Position numbers and translations under genes: made by a program. The notes beneath the pieces are model-generated. The model ran no database searches. It was not told the origin of the DNA and worked only from the letters and a program-made list of their open reading frames with translations. From positions 1-35,681 of the forward strand of contig CAKTZP010000004.1 of the NCBI GenBank assembly GCA_934636045.1: a DNA stretch of 35,681 nt, given 5' to 3'. The first letter of the stretch is position 1, and the number at the start of each line of letters is the position of its first letter. This document shows positions 25,287 to 34,168 of the stretch, piece by piece. Source of the DNA: an uncultured Oscillospiraceae bacterium. GTDB lineage: Bacteria; Bacillota; Clostridia; Oscillospirales; Oscillospiraceae.

Positions 25287-26831
25287 ATGATTGCATGGTA
25301 TATTACTGCTGCAATTGCAATTGCCGTTGCAGCGATTTTCTTCTTCGTTGGCGTGACCTACCGCAAGAAGGTCGCCGAGCGAGAGATCACCAGCGCGGAG
25401 GCCGAAGCCACCCGAATCATCAATGAGGCGATCAAGGGCGGCGAGAACAAGAAGCGCGAGATGCTCGTTGAGGCCAAGGAGGAGATCCATAAAAACCGCA
25501 CGGAATACGAAAGAGAAATCAAGGAGCGCCGCTCCGATCTTCTGAAGCAGGAGCGCCGCCTCCAGCAGAAGGAGGAGTCCCTCGACAAGAAGATGGACGC
25601 CTTCGAGCGCAAGGAGGAGGATCTGCGCAAGCGTCAGGCCACCGTTCAGGCAACGCAGGAGGAGGTCAATCTCATCAAGAAGAGCCAGCTGGAGATGCTG
25701 GAAAAGATCTCCGGCCTGACGCAGGATGAGGCGCGCAGCCAGCTGCTGAAGAATCTGGAGAGCGAATGCCGTCACGACGCGGCAATGAAGATCAAGGAGA
25801 TCGAAACGCAGACCAAGGACAACGCCGATCAGATGGCGCGGGAGATCATTTCGATCGCCATCCAGCGCTGCGCCGCCGACCACACCGCCGAGGCGACGGT
25901 GTCCGTTGTGGCGCTGCCGAACGACGAGATGAAGGGCCGCATCATCGGCCGCGAGGGCCGCAACATCCGCACCCTCGAATCCATCACCGGCGTCGACCTG
26001 ATCATTGACGACACGCCGGAGGCCATCACGGTCTCCTCGTTTGATCCCATCCGCCGCGAGATTGCCCGTCTGGCGCTGGAAAAGCTCATCGCCGACGGCC
26101 GCATTCATCCCACGCGCATTGAGGATCTGGTCGAGAAGTCCCGCAAGGAGGTCGATCGGGTCATCAAGGCGGAGGGCGAACGCGCAACCTTCGAGACCGG
26201 AATCAACAACCTGCATCCGGAGCTCATCAAGCTCCTCGGCCGCCAGAAGTACCGTACCTCTTACGGTCAGAACGTCCTGAACCACTCCATCGAGGTCGCG
26301 CACATTGCGGGACTGCTCGCCAGCGAGCTGGGCGTGGATGTGGCGCTGGCCAAGCGCGCAGGCCTGCTGCACGACCTCGGCAAGTCCGTCGACCACGAGA
26401 TGGAGGGCAGCCACGTGCAGCTCGGCGTCGAGCTGGCGCGGAAGTACGGCGAGTCTCCCGATGTCATCCATGCCATCGAGGCGCACCACAATGACGTCGA
26501 GCCGCGCACGGTCATTGCCTGCCTGGTGCAGGCCGCCGACGCGATCTCCGCGTCCCGCCCCGGTGCACGCCGCGAGAACGTCGAGAACTATATCCGCCGT
26601 CTGGAAAAGCTCGAGGAGCTGACCGGCACTTACCCCGGTGTCGAGAAGTCCTACGCCATTCAGGCCGGCCGCGAGGTTCGCATCATGGTCAAGCCCGAGG
26701 AGGTCACGGAGGACAATATGGTTCTTCTGGCGCGCGACTTGGCCAAGAAGATCGAGTCCGAGCTGGAATATCCCGGCCAGATCAAGGTCAACGTCATCCG
26801 CGAGACCAAAGCCATCGAATACGCAAAATAA
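25287..26831 (+). CDS. rny: Ribonuclease Y
   Basis: Membrane-anchored endoribonuclease that starts mRNA decay in Firmicutes. The 514-residue protein has one N-terminal membrane span (about 4-22), a long charged coiled coil (about 25-180), a KH RNA-binding domain with [10 protein letters not shown] at 217-226, and an HD hydrolase domain with catalytic His362-Asp363 in LLHDLGK. Domain order and length match the family. The AGGAGG at 25265-25270 is 16 bases before the ATG, longer than usual; a weak AAGG lies nearer. Strong promoter upstream and a GC-rich terminator directly downstream mark it as a single-gene unit. Confidence 0.97.
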   Translation: MIAWYITAAIAIAVAAIFFFVGVTYRKKVAEREITSAEAEATRIINEAIKGGENKKREMLVEAKEEIHKNRTEYEREIKERRSDLLKQERRLQQKEESLDKKMDAFERKEEDLRKRQATVQATQEEVNLIKKSQLEMLEKISGLTQDEARSQLLKNLESECRHDAAMKIKEIETQTKDNADQMAREIISIAIQRCAADHTAEATVSVVALPNDEMKGRIIGREGRNIRTLESITGVDLIIDDTPEAITVSSFDPIRREIARLALEKLIADGRIHPTRIEDLVEKSRKEVDRVIKAEGERATFETGINNLHPELIKLLGRQKYRTSYGQNVLNHSIEVAHIAGLLASELGVDVALAKRAGLLHDLGKSVDHEMEGSHVQLGVELARKYGESPDVIHAIEAHHNDVEPRTVIACLVQAADAISASRPGARRENVENYIRRLEKLEELTGTYPGVEKSYAIQAGREVRIMVKPEEVTEDNMVLLARDLAKKIESELEYPGQIKVNVIRETKAIEYAK

Positions 26832-26832
26832 A

Positions 26833-26872
26833 CCGCCGCCCGCTGCAATTCTATGCAGCGGGCGCGGTTTTT
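26833..26872 (+). terminator. Intrinsic terminator of rny
   Basis: Stem CGCCCGCTGC.../...GCAGCGGGCG (arms about 26837-26847 and 26854-26864), loop ATTCTA, then CGGTTTTT. It starts two bases after the stop codon. Confidence 0.88.
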
Positions 26873-26876
26873 CAAA

Positions 26877-27178
26877 AGCCCCTGCTTTCGCTACTCGAAA
26901 GCAGGGGCTTCAGCGTGCCGAAAAACTCCGTGTCATTCCGAAGCCGTAGCCGTTGGCGACGAAGGAGCCTTACGGATACGGGCTCTCCGCTTGCCGGTCG
27001 GAGGGCGTAGCCCGACGTGGGAATCTCATGTGAAATGTTTCGAATTCGCCAAAGCTTATCGAAATTTTAAAACAATTCTGCGAGATTGCCACGGCCCTTT
27101 CAGGGCCTCGCAATGACAAATTCGGACTTTTTTGACAGTCTGACGGATGGCGGCAAATTGATTTTTGCCGCCATCCGT
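26877..27178. repeat. Hairpin-bracketed intergenic element 3
   Basis: Lies between the convergent rny and SLH genes. Left hairpin 26877-26909 (14-bp perfect stem, loop CTACT), then CAGCGTGCCGAAAAACTCCG (26911-26930) and TGTCATTCCGA. From the right end on the minus strand: a 15-bp hairpin (27143-27178), then AGACTGTCAAAAAAGTCC and TGTCATTGCGAGG. The right hairpin is followed on the plus strand by seven T residues, so it can also terminate plus-strand transcription. The inside, read on the minus strand, is homologous to element 4 over most of its length but carries about 60 extra bases near its rny-proximal end. The two outer hairpins differ in sequence. Confidence 0.8.
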
Positions 27179-27189
27179 TTTTTTCAATT

Positions 27190-29337
27190 TTACTTCTTCA
27201 GCAGCTCCACGAAGCGCATCAGAACCGCTGCAACCTCCGCACGGGTCGCCGTAGCGGCGGGGCGAATGCTGTTCTTCCCGTTCTCGACGGAGCCGAGAAT
27301 GATCTTCTCCGCAGCTGCCCAGCGCAGTGCCTCCTTGGCGTAGTCCGAAACGGAGCCGGCATCGGCGAAATCCGTCAGCTCTGCGCGCGCCTCGCTCGCC
27401 GCCGATTTGTACTGCGCATAGCGGAAGAGGATCGTCACCATCTGCTCACGGGTGACATTTTCGTCCGGAGAGAACCGATCGGCGGCAGTACCCTTCACGA
27501 TGCCCTTCGCCGCTGCCCAGCAGACCGCGTCCGTATACCAGCTGTCCTTGACATCCTTGAAGGGATTGGCAAGCTCGGAGGCCTCCGGCGCGCCCTCGGC
27601 GCGGTAAAGCACCGTGACGAGCATTGCGCGCGTCATTTTGGCTTCCGGCGCAAACTTGTCGTTGCCCATGCCGTTCATCAGCTTGTTCTGTGCGGTATAC
27701 TCCACGGCCTCGTAATACCATGCGTTTTCCGCAACGTCCTGATAGGGATTGACAAACGGAACCACCGGCTCCTCGGTGAGCACCGTGATTCTCCCCTGCG
27801 GCTTGGCATAGGTCTGGCCAATCGTTCCGCCGAGCACCTCGGCGATGTATTTTGCAACCACATCGCGCGTTTTGACGCCGTTGCCGTTATTCAGATATTT
27901 TGCGTTCTCGGCGCCCTTTGCGTTTTTGAAGACGTAGTAGCTGTCGTTGCCGTTCATCAGGAAGTTGTCGGCAACCACCGCATAGGTGGCCTTCGGGTCA
28001 AAGGCCTTGCCGCCGACGGAGGTGATCGTCACGCGATTGACGGACTCCACCTTGAAGAATTTGCCGTACTCTTCGCCGGGCTTAAATTCCTTGTAGGCTG
28101 CCACGGTGTATTCCATGCCCGCGACCTGCGCCCACGCGGGGCAGTCGGCCTTCTGGGTGGAGGCCTCGACCGCCTCCAGAAGCTGCTCGCCGGTCAGATA
28201 GAGAATGCCGACGCCCATCGGGGAGAACGGAAGCGCACGGAGCAGGTCGGTCGAGGTGATCTCGCCGTCATAGAGATAGTTGTCGCAGTTGCCGCCGTTC
28301 TGGATGGCAACCACGGGAACGTCCTTTGCAAAGCCTTCAAATTTGTTTTCTGCGTACCATTTGAGCGCATCGGCAGTCAGGTCGCCGAGATTGGTCTCGC
28401 CGTTCCAGTTGGCGCGGTCCGAGCCGTCGAGGATGACCTCGCTCTTGCCGATGACGGTGTCGTTCTTTTCCTTCACGGAGACGACGGCAGCGGCGATATT
28501 GGCGTCCTTGGCGCCGAGGGTAACCGCTTCCTTCGTGACCGTTTTTGTCGCGTTATCGATGACCAGCGCACCGACGAGCTGCTTTCCCGCACTTGCGTCG
28601 ATCACGGCGTCGGCCTCGCACGCAGCGCCGTTGGTCAGCGCGATCGTCAGGTCGCAGCCCTCGGGCTTGACCGGCGTGTCGAGCAGGGTGTAGCCCTTCA
28701 GGAAGCCGTCCTGCAGCAGCTCGGCGACCGCCGCATCCGTCAGCGCATAGAAGCCCAGCTTCAGACCGCCGACCTCAAGCACGGCGTTCGGTGCAAAGGC
28801 ATAGTAGCCGCTGTTCTCCTCCGCTACAGAAAGATTGGAGCAGATCGTGCGGAAGGACGCCGCCTCCCGCGCCGGACGCGTCGCCATAACGGCCTCGGCC
28901 GCCCACGGTGCATTCTGCCGGTAGCTCAGCTCCTCCGCGCCGTTTTGCAGCTCGGCCTGCGTATAATACTTCTTAAAATTGCCGTGGTAGGAATAGCCGG
29001 TCGTTGCGTCGCCGTAGGAGAAGTCATACTTCCCCAGCGCCGCAAGGTCGTAGCCTACCAGTGCCATCAGATCATACACCGCTGCACCGCGGCTGGTGTT
29101 GGCGCCGGCGGTGCCCTGCAGGAAGTTGCCGGCATCGACCAGCACGACCTTTGCGCCCTTTGCCGTATAGTCCGCCTTCACCGCCGCGATCTGCGGATAG
29201 ACGTCGATATCGCCGCGGAGATTGCCGGTGTAGAGCACAACGGTCTTCCCCGCGTATTCGCCTGCCGCGCTTGCGACAGGAACGAACAGCGCCGCGATCA
29301 GGGTCAGCGCCAACAGCAGAGACAATATTTTCTTCAT
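27190..29337 (-). CDS. SLH-anchored protein with degenerate 5'-nucleotidase domains
   Basis: A 715-residue secreted surface protein. A signal peptide (1-24, cleavage after ASA) is followed by a region shaped like the calcineurin-type metallophosphatase of 5'-nucleotidases (about 30-260), then the 5'-nucleotidase C-terminal domain (about 295-510), and three SLH repeats (about 529-580, 590-642, 655-712) that bind cell-wall polymers. The metal-site motifs are recognisable but replaced: TGNLRG for TNDxHG, DAGN for DAGD, LGKYDF for LGNHEF, and no GHTH. The substrate loop NGGGIR reads NGGNCD, and GGDGY reads GNDSYY. The fold is probably kept but catalysis lost, suggesting a binding or structural role. 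The promoter with a GC palindrome lies at 29368-29418. Confidence 0.88.
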   Translation of the reverse strand: MKKILSLLLALTLIAALFVPVASAAGEYAGKTVVLYTGNLRGDIDVYPQIAAVKADYTAKGAKVVLVDAGNFLQGTAGANTSRGAAVYDLMALVGYDLAALGKYDFSYGDATTGYSYHGNFKKYYTQAELQNGAEELSYRQNAPWAAEAVMATRPAREAASFRTICSNLSVAEENSGYYAFAPNAVLEVGGLKLGFYALTDAAVAELLQDGFLKGYTLLDTPVKPEGCDLTIALTNGAACEADAVIDASAGKQLVGALVIDNATKTVTKEAVTLGAKDANIAAAVVSVKEKNDTVIGKSEVILDGSDRANWNGETNLGDLTADALKWYAENKFEGFAKDVPVVAIQNGGNCDNYLYDGEITSTDLLRALPFSPMGVGILYLTGEQLLEAVEASTQKADCPAWAQVAGMEYTVAAYKEFKPGEEYGKFFKVESVNRVTITSVGGKAFDPKATYAVVADNFLMNGNDSYYVFKNAKGAENAKYLNNGNGVKTRDVVAKYIAEVLGGTIGQTYAKPQGRITVLTEEPVVPFVNPYQDVAENAWYYEAVEYTAQNKLMNGMGNDKFAPEAKMTRAMLVTVLYRAEGAPEASELANPFKDVKDSWYTDAVCWAAAKGIVKGTAADRFSPDENVTREQMVTILFRYAQYKSAASEARAELTDFADAGSVSDYAKEALRWAAAEKIILGSVENGKNSIRPAATATRAEVAAVLMRFVELLKK

Positions 29338-29367
29338 GTGGAAACCTCACTTTCTTTGTATACCCTC

Positions 29368-29418
29368 ATTATACGGCTGCGCCGCGTCGGCGCAAGCCCC
29401 CCTAGGGGTTGTTTTTTT
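29368..29418 (-). promoter_or_regulatory. SLH-gene promoter with GC-palindrome operator
   Basis: Minus strand: -10 TATAAT (29368-29373), 16 bp, -35 TTGCGC (29390-29395), then upstream CCCC-TA-GGGG (29399-29408) with GGC between it and the -35 box, and AACAA with an A-tract further upstream (to 29418). The same arrangement occurs at 34100-34149 and 34169-34210. Confidence 0.65.
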
Positions 29419-29424
29419 GCAAAC

Positions 29425-29656
29425 GAAGGGAACCGGCATATGTCGGCTCCCTTCAGACTGTCAAAAAAGTCCGAATTTGTCATTGCGAGGCCCTGAAAGG
29501 GCTGTGGCAATCTCGCAGAATTGTTTTGATTTTCAGATGATTTTCGGCGAATTCGAAACTGCCTGCATGAGATTGCCACGTCGCTTCGCTCCTCGCAATG
29601 ACATGCGGGGTAGTTTTTTGACACGCTCAAGGGAGCCGGCTTATGCCGGCTCCCTT
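29425..29656. repeat. Hairpin-bracketed intergenic element 4
   Basis: Occupies most of the 322-base gap between the SLH gene and the InlB-repeat lipoprotein. Left hairpin 29425-29454 and right hairpin 29629-29656 (12-bp perfect stem AAGGGAGCCGGC) are near copies of each other. Inside the left is AGACTGTCAAAAAAGTCC (29456-29473), then TGTCATTGCGAGG. Inside the right, on the minus strand, is GAGCGTGTCAAAAAACTA, then TGTCATTGCGAGGAGCGAAG. The interior matches element 3 in the opposite orientation. The right hairpin begins three bases past the lipoprotein stop and probably serves as its transcript end. Confidence 0.8.
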
Positions 29657-29659
29657 TGC

Positions 29660-30853
29660 TCAGCCGTAAATGCTTCCGCCGACGCCAAGCTCTGCGCCGA
29701 CAACCTCCGGCTGTGCCTCCGTATACCATTCCGGATAGAGCAGCTTTCCAAAGCAGATGCGGTAATACAGCTGCTGCGCCTCGCTGCCGTAGATCGCCTC
29801 GCCCGGCACCACCAGGATCCAAGCGCCCGGGAAGCGCGCGGCCATCGACGCGTAGGCGCCGGAGGCAGTTCCGAAATCGCTGACAATTTTGACGATCACA
29901 TTCGGGTTTTTCTCCAGCACCCAGTCATCCGTAACGTTCATATCCTCCCGATTTTGCGCCACGCTGTAGGAGCCGACTGCCGAAAGAAGCGAACAGTAGC
30001 TCGCGGTGACCCCGTCCGCGTCATACTCCACATAGACGGATTTCTGCTGGCAGGAGTACACCTGCTGCGTCGTGTTTTCCAAAAAGAAGGACCAGTAGTC
30101 AAAGGGATTATAGTCCCAGTGGGCATAGAGCGTCTGCGTGCCCGTTTCGGAAAACAGATCGGTGGCCTGCACGGCGCTGCCGTTCTCCTTTTCCGTATAC
30201 CAGCCGGCAAAATCATAGCCGCGCCGCGTCGGCGCGGGAAGCTCTCCGTAGGCATCGCCCGCATAGACCAGCCGCTCGCTCTCCTCCGAGGGCAGCCGTC
30301 CGCCGTTGGGGTCGAAAATCACGGCGTAGCCCGCACGCGCCGCCCAGTGGGCATAGAGCGTGTGCGCCTGCGATACGGTGACGAGCGTGGTCTCGTCGAT
30401 CCGTGTGCCGCCGTTCCTGCTGTCAAACCAGCCGGTAAAGGTAAAGCCGCTCCGCTCGGCGACCGGCAGCCGCCCGTACGGTGCGCCGACGGACACGCGC
30501 AGCTCCTGCACCGAGCAGCTGCCCCTGTTGGCATCCAGCGTCACCGTAATCTCCATCGGCTCGGTCGGCTCGGTGCTCGGCACCGTCGCGCCGTTTTCTG
30601 CCGGAACGGTAGGCGGTGGCGTCTGCGCCGTCTCACTTGCCGAGGGCTGTGTCGGCTGCTCGGAGTGCTGCTCCGGCGGCTCGGTCGGCTCCGGTGGCTC
30701 GGTCGTCGGCGCTTCTGTCGGCTCCGTCACAGGGAGCTCCTGCCGGTAGGTTTCGTAAACGATCTGCTCCGCGTCGGGCATGATCCGCCTTCGGCAGGCC
30801 GTCAGCGGCAGCAGAGAAAAAAGGGTCAGAAGAATCAAAAGGCTTCGTTTCAT
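29660..30853 (-). CDS. Lipoprotein with two InlB-type repeats
   Basis: A 397-residue lipoprotein: lipobox LTAC with lipidated Cys20, a Pro/Thr/Glu-rich wall-spanning linker (about 41-100), and two InlB B-repeat (Listeria-Bacteroides repeat) domains at about 101-171 and 174-247, each ending in the family's LYAHW. The C-terminal 150 residues are unrecognised; NPNVIVKIV and YYRICFGKLLYPEWY recall the end of iron-siderophore or cobalamin binding proteins, but this is only a resemblance. The ATG at 30853 has GAGGA before it and follows the DUF4129 gene by 13 bases, making it the last gene of the moxR operon. InlB repeats usually serve in adhesion or surface display. Confidence 0.85.
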   Translation of the reverse strand: MKRSLLILLTLFSLLPLTACRRRIMPDAEQIVYETYRQELPVTEPTEAPTTEPPEPTEPPEQHSEQPTQPSASETAQTPPPTVPAENGATVPSTEPTEPMEITVTLDANRGSCSVQELRVSVGAPYGRLPVAERSGFTFTGWFDSRNGGTRIDETTLVTVSQAHTLYAHWAARAGYAVIFDPNGGRLPSEESERLVYAGDAYGELPAPTRRGYDFAGWYTEKENGSAVQATDLFSETGTQTLYAHWDYNPFDYWSFFLENTTQQVYSCQQKSVYVEYDADGVTASYCSLLSAVGSYSVAQNREDMNVTDDWVLEKNPNVIVKIVSDFGTASGAYASMAARFPGAWILVVPGEAIYGSEAQQLYYRICFGKLLYPEWYTEAQPEVVGAELGVGGSIYG

Positions 30854-30866
30854 CGTACAGGCTTCC

Positions 30867-31994
30867 TCACAGGCATAGACAATACCGGATTTGCAGGCGT
30901 TCCCACCGGGTCGCGCTCTGCCAGACGCGCTGCTCCACTCCGGCGAGATACTGCTCCATCTGCGCGCGCTGCTCCTGCGCCAGGCGGTGATCGCTGTAGG
31001 CTGCCAGAAGCCAGAGCGCCTCGATCTCGTCGGGGATCGGCTCCGGCCGCAGGCGCAGCCAGCGGCGGCTGTGCAGATACATGGCGCGGATCGCGGCGGA
31101 CGGATCGGCATCCGTGAACTCGGCGCGGTTTTTCTCGCGCTTTTTTCGCGCGCGATCCCGAAGCACGGCGGGAACAAACAGCAGCAGCAGCGTCAGCGCA
31201 AGCAGCGCCAAAAACAGCACATTGACCGCCCTCGGCGTTGTGACCGCCTCGCTCGGCGGAATCTCCTGCTCGGGCGGCGGAGAAGTCGGCTCCTGCGGCA
31301 GCTCGACCTGCTCCGGCGTGCGTTCATAATAAATGCTGTGGAGCGCCAGACGGTCGCGCGCCTGCTCCTCCCAGCCGGAAATGCGGACGTTTGGCTCTGG
31401 CGCGAGCGCGAAAACAAGCAGGGTCACAAGGCCGAGGAACAGCGCGGTCAGCAGCGCCGACATCCAGCGCCGTTCCTGCGGCAGAAGCTGCAGAGCGGCG
31501 GAAAAAAGCAGCGCGACCAGCCAGCCGGCGGATGCCGTGACGCCGAAATACGCCTGCGCAAGCAGGAACGCTCCGGTCAGCGCGAGGCCGCCGCGAAGGC
31601 AGAACAGAAGCGCCGCCGCCAGAGAGGCGAACGCCAAGCCCTCCCGCAGGGCAGCCCCGCTCTGCGAAACAGAAAAGTATTCATATTCGTAGGACTGCTG
31701 CGCCTCGCTGCGCTCAAAAATGCGGTTGGCCAAGAGTTTCAGACCGTCCGTTACCGCCGAAAAGCGGAGGGCAAGGAAGCCGAGCAGCAGCGCAAGCAGC
31801 ACGGCAAGCCCCCACGCCCTGCGGCGCTTCGGCAAGGCCCCGACCGCCAAAAGCGGCACGACACCGAGAAAGGCGGCGGGAGAGAACAGGTCAAGCAAAC
31901 CGGAGGCGGCGCAGCACAGCGCGCAGAAAAGCAGCGCAGGGCACAGCCATGCCGGAGCGCCGCGGCGCCGCGGCATTTCCATCTTCAGCTCCAT
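30867..31994 (-). CDS. DUF4129 membrane protein of the MoxR-DUF58 system
   Basis: A 375-residue membrane protein with about seven N-terminal spans (about 15-198), an extracellular stretch (about 200-255), a last span (about 257-278) and a cytoplasmic DUF4129 domain (from about 300: AIRAMYLHSRRWLRLRPEP and ALWLLAAYSDHRLA). In the usual TgpA-type protein a transglutaminase domain stands between membrane part and DUF4129; here that domain is absent. The ATG at 31994 is chosen because GGTGGAGGTG precedes it; it lies two bases after the DUF58 stop. Probably works with the AAA+ ATPase and DUF58 protein at the envelope. Confidence 0.82.
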   Translation of the reverse strand: MELKMEMPRRRGAPAWLCPALLFCALCCAASGLLDLFSPAAFLGVVPLLAVGALPKRRRAWGLAVLLALLLGFLALRFSAVTDGLKLLANRIFERSEAQQSYEYEYFSVSQSGAALREGLAFASLAAALLFCLRGGLALTGAFLLAQAYFGVTASAGWLVALLFSAALQLLPQERRWMSALLTALFLGLVTLLVFALAPEPNVRISGWEEQARDRLALHSIYYERTPEQVELPQEPTSPPPEQEIPPSEAVTTPRAVNVLFLALLALTLLLLFVPAVLRDRARKKREKNRAEFTDADPSAAIRAMYLHSRRWLRLRPEPIPDEIEALWLLAAYSDHRLAQEQRAQMEQYLAGVEQRVWQSATRWERLQIRYCLCL

Positions 31995-31996
31995 CG

Positions 31997-33130
31997 CTAC
32001 ACCTCCACCCGGCAAAGCCGCTGCGCATAGTCTGCGCTGTCAAAGCAGAGCAGGCGGGTTCCGTCCGGCTGAAGCCCCTCGGCCGCCTGTCCGCAAAGCA
32101 GCACGCTCACGCGATTGCCGCTGTGCAGCTCCTGCAGGCCGATGGGGAGCTGCGGCGCAACAATTGCAATGTGCGCAAAGCTGCGCTCCGCTCCCGCCTG
32201 CACAAGGGCCTTGGCAACAGAGCCGCCTTCCCGCGGCGGAAGCCGCAGCAGGGCATGCAGCAGCTCGTCAAAGTCCGACTCGGAGGATACCGTCCGGCAC
32301 CGGAAGCCGTCCTGCTCCGCCCAGCCGACCTCATGCGCGCATCCGCTGGAAAGCAGTGCGGCGGAAAGCGACGCAAAAACCACGGTCATGGCATCCTGCG
32401 CCGCCGCGTCCGCTTCGCCCGCGGTCTCAAAGAGCAGCAGAACCTCATTGACCACCGGCAGCCCGAAATCGCGCACCATCAGGCGGTCAAGCTTTTCAGA
32501 CAGCTTCCAGTGGATTCTGCGCGGCGCATCGCCGGGAACATATTCCCGAATGGCAAAGGTCTCGCCGGGATCGTTGCCGGGGCGCTCGGCGGAATAGCAG
32601 TCGCTGTCCGGCAGCGCCGCCGACGTATCGGCAAGAAGGACCTCCGGATGAAACAGCTCCGGAAGCACCTGCGTTTCCGCCGAGGCCGCCGTCGGGCAGC
32701 TTCTTTGTGCCATGCCGAGCAGGTCTGAAAGCGTAAGCTGCGTGACGCGCAGGCAGACGGTGCCGCAGTGCGGGCAGTCCAGACCGAATGCGAGCCTGCG
32801 GCTCTCCTTGGGCAGGAGACTGACGGAAAGCGTCTGTACGCGCGCCTCGCCCGTGCGCAGATTGCGGCATTCCACGCGCAGACGCACGGCAGGGAGCGGA
32901 AGAAGCCCGGTGTTTTTCAGGCAGATCGCGCCGCGAAGCTGCTGCCCCGCAGTGCAGGCGCCCGGCGCGGAAATGGCGGCCTCGGCGCGGCCGAGCAGCG
33001 GCAGCAGCCCCAAAAGCGGCAGCAGCACGCTGCCTGCCAGCAGGCTCAGCGTTCCCGCGTTGTTTTCAAAAAAATACAGCAGGGCAGTCAGCAAAACGGC
33101 AGCTGCCCACAGAGCCCTACGCTTCCGCAT
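31997..33130 (-). CDS. DUF58 domain membrane protein
   Basis: A 377-residue protein with two N-terminal membrane spans (about 8-47), an extracytoplasmic-like beta-rich middle, and the DUF58 signature REYVPGDAPRRIHWK at 195-209. DUF58 proteins have a von Willebrand A-like fold and are the regular partners of MoxR ATPases, thought to be remodelled by them. The start codon overlaps the moxR stop by one base (TGATG), which indicates translational coupling. Confidence 0.92.
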   Translation of the reverse strand: MRKRRALWAAAVLLTALLYFFENNAGTLSLLAGSVLLPLLGLLPLLGRAEAAISAPGACTAGQQLRGAICLKNTGLLPLPAVRLRVECRNLRTGEARVQTLSVSLLPKESRRLAFGLDCPHCGTVCLRVTQLTLSDLLGMAQRSCPTAASAETQVLPELFHPEVLLADTSAALPDSDCYSAERPGNDPGETFAIREYVPGDAPRRIHWKLSEKLDRLMVRDFGLPVVNEVLLLFETAGEADAAAQDAMTVVFASLSAALLSSGCAHEVGWAEQDGFRCRTVSSESDFDELLHALLRLPPREGGSVAKALVQAGAERSFAHIAIVAPQLPIGLQELHSGNRVSVLLCGQAAEGLQPDGTRLLCFDSADYAQRLCRVEV

Positions 33131-34068
33131 CAGACGGCTGCATACGGCTCGGCGATTTCGCGCAGGAGCTTTTCCGTTGCGTCGCGCGCCGTCAGACGGG
33201 CCGCGCGCGCCTGCTGGCTCAGCAGGACGCGGTGCGCGCAGACATCGGAGAAGATTTCGCGCACGTCCGCTGGGATCACATAGTCACGCCCATGCACATA
33301 CGCGCAGGCGCGCGCCATTTTGCTGACGGCAATCGCCCCGCGCGGGCTGATGCCGAGCTCGAAATCGGGGTGCTCCCGGGAAGCAATGGACAGCCGGGTG
33401 ATATAGGCAAGAATCTCGTCCTTCATCGTCACGGCGGCGACCTGTGCCTGCTTTCGCCGAATCTCGGCGACCGTTGTGATCTCCTTCACGGCATCCAGCG
33501 GGTTTTTTGTCTGCCGGTCGCGCAGGATCGCCATCTGGCTGTCAAAATCCGGGTAGCCAATCGTCAGCCGGACAAGGAAACGATCCAGCTGCGCATGCGG
33601 CAGAAGCTGCGTGCCCGCCGCGCCGACGTGGTTTTCCGTTGCGATGACCAAAAACGGCTCCGGCAGAGCGTGCACCTGCCCGTCGACGGTCACCTGCCGC
33701 TCTTCCATGGCCTCCAGCAGCGCCGACTGGGTCTTGCTGGAGGTGCGGTTGATCTCGTCGGCAAGCAGCAGATTCGTGCTGTTGACGACGCCGGGCACAT
33801 AGCGGAAGCTGCCCGTATTCTTGTCGTACATGGAAAAGCCGACGATATCCGACGGCAGGACGTCCGGCGTAAACTGAACCCGATGATATTGCAGCCCCAG
33901 CACTCTCCCGAGCGCAACGGCGAGCGTCGTTTTTCCGACACCCGGCACGTCGTCCAGCAGGATATGTCCGTCGGCAAGAACCGACATCAGTACCTTTTCC
34001 ATGACCTCCCGCTTGCCGAGAATGACCCGCTGCAGCTGTTCCAAAATATCCGCGATCTGATTTTGCAT
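33130..34068 (-). CDS. MoxR-family AAA+ ATPase
   Basis: A 312-residue MoxR-type AAA+ chaperone. Walker A is VPGVGKTT at 41-48, Walker B is LLLADEINR at about 99-107, and sensor 1 with the following LPHAQLDRF is at about 143-164. The segment normally reading ATQNPxExxGTxPLPEAQ is ATENHVGAAGTQLLPHAQ here, a noticeable divergence next to the sensor. AGAGGAAA precedes the ATG. It heads a four-gene operon (moxR-DUF58-DUF4129-lipoprotein) driven by the palindrome-bearing promoter at 34100-34149. MoxR systems usually assist folding or metal insertion of envelope-associated complexes; the client here is unknown. Confidence 0.93.
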   Translation of the reverse strand: MQNQIADILEQLQRVILGKREVMEKVLMSVLADGHILLDDVPGVGKTTLAVALGRVLGLQYHRVQFTPDVLPSDIVGFSMYDKNTGSFRYVPGVVNSTNLLLADEINRTSSKTQSALLEAMEERQVTVDGQVHALPEPFLVIATENHVGAAGTQLLPHAQLDRFLVRLTIGYPDFDSQMAILRDRQTKNPLDAVKEITTVAEIRRKQAQVAAVTMKDEILAYITRLSIASREHPDFELGISPRGAIAVSKMARACAYVHGRDYVIPADVREIFSDVCAHRVLLSQQARAARLTARDATEKLLREIAEPYAAV

Positions 34069-34099
34069 CTGATTTCCTCTTTTTTATCGTATTTTTTAT

Positions 34100-34149
34100 A
34101 GTGTAGCGAATTTCCGCTGCGGAAGCAACCCCCGCGGGGGGTTGTTTTT
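34100..34149 (-). promoter_or_regulatory. moxR operon promoter with GC-palindrome operator
   Basis: Minus strand: -10 TACACT (34100-34105), 17 bp, -35 TTGCTT (34123-34128), abutted by CCCCC-GC-GGGGG (34129-34140), with AACAAC and an A-tract upstream (to 34149). On the plus strand the same bases read as an 8-bp stem with TTTTT, so a terminator is the alternative reading, but no plus-strand gene lies upstream. Confidence 0.55.
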
Positions 34150-34168
34150 CACGATTTCTCAACAATCA

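Noticed and set aside
25176..26489. A 437-codon open frame antisense to rny
   Set aside because: Leucine-rich shadow of the rny coiled-coil region; no start signal.
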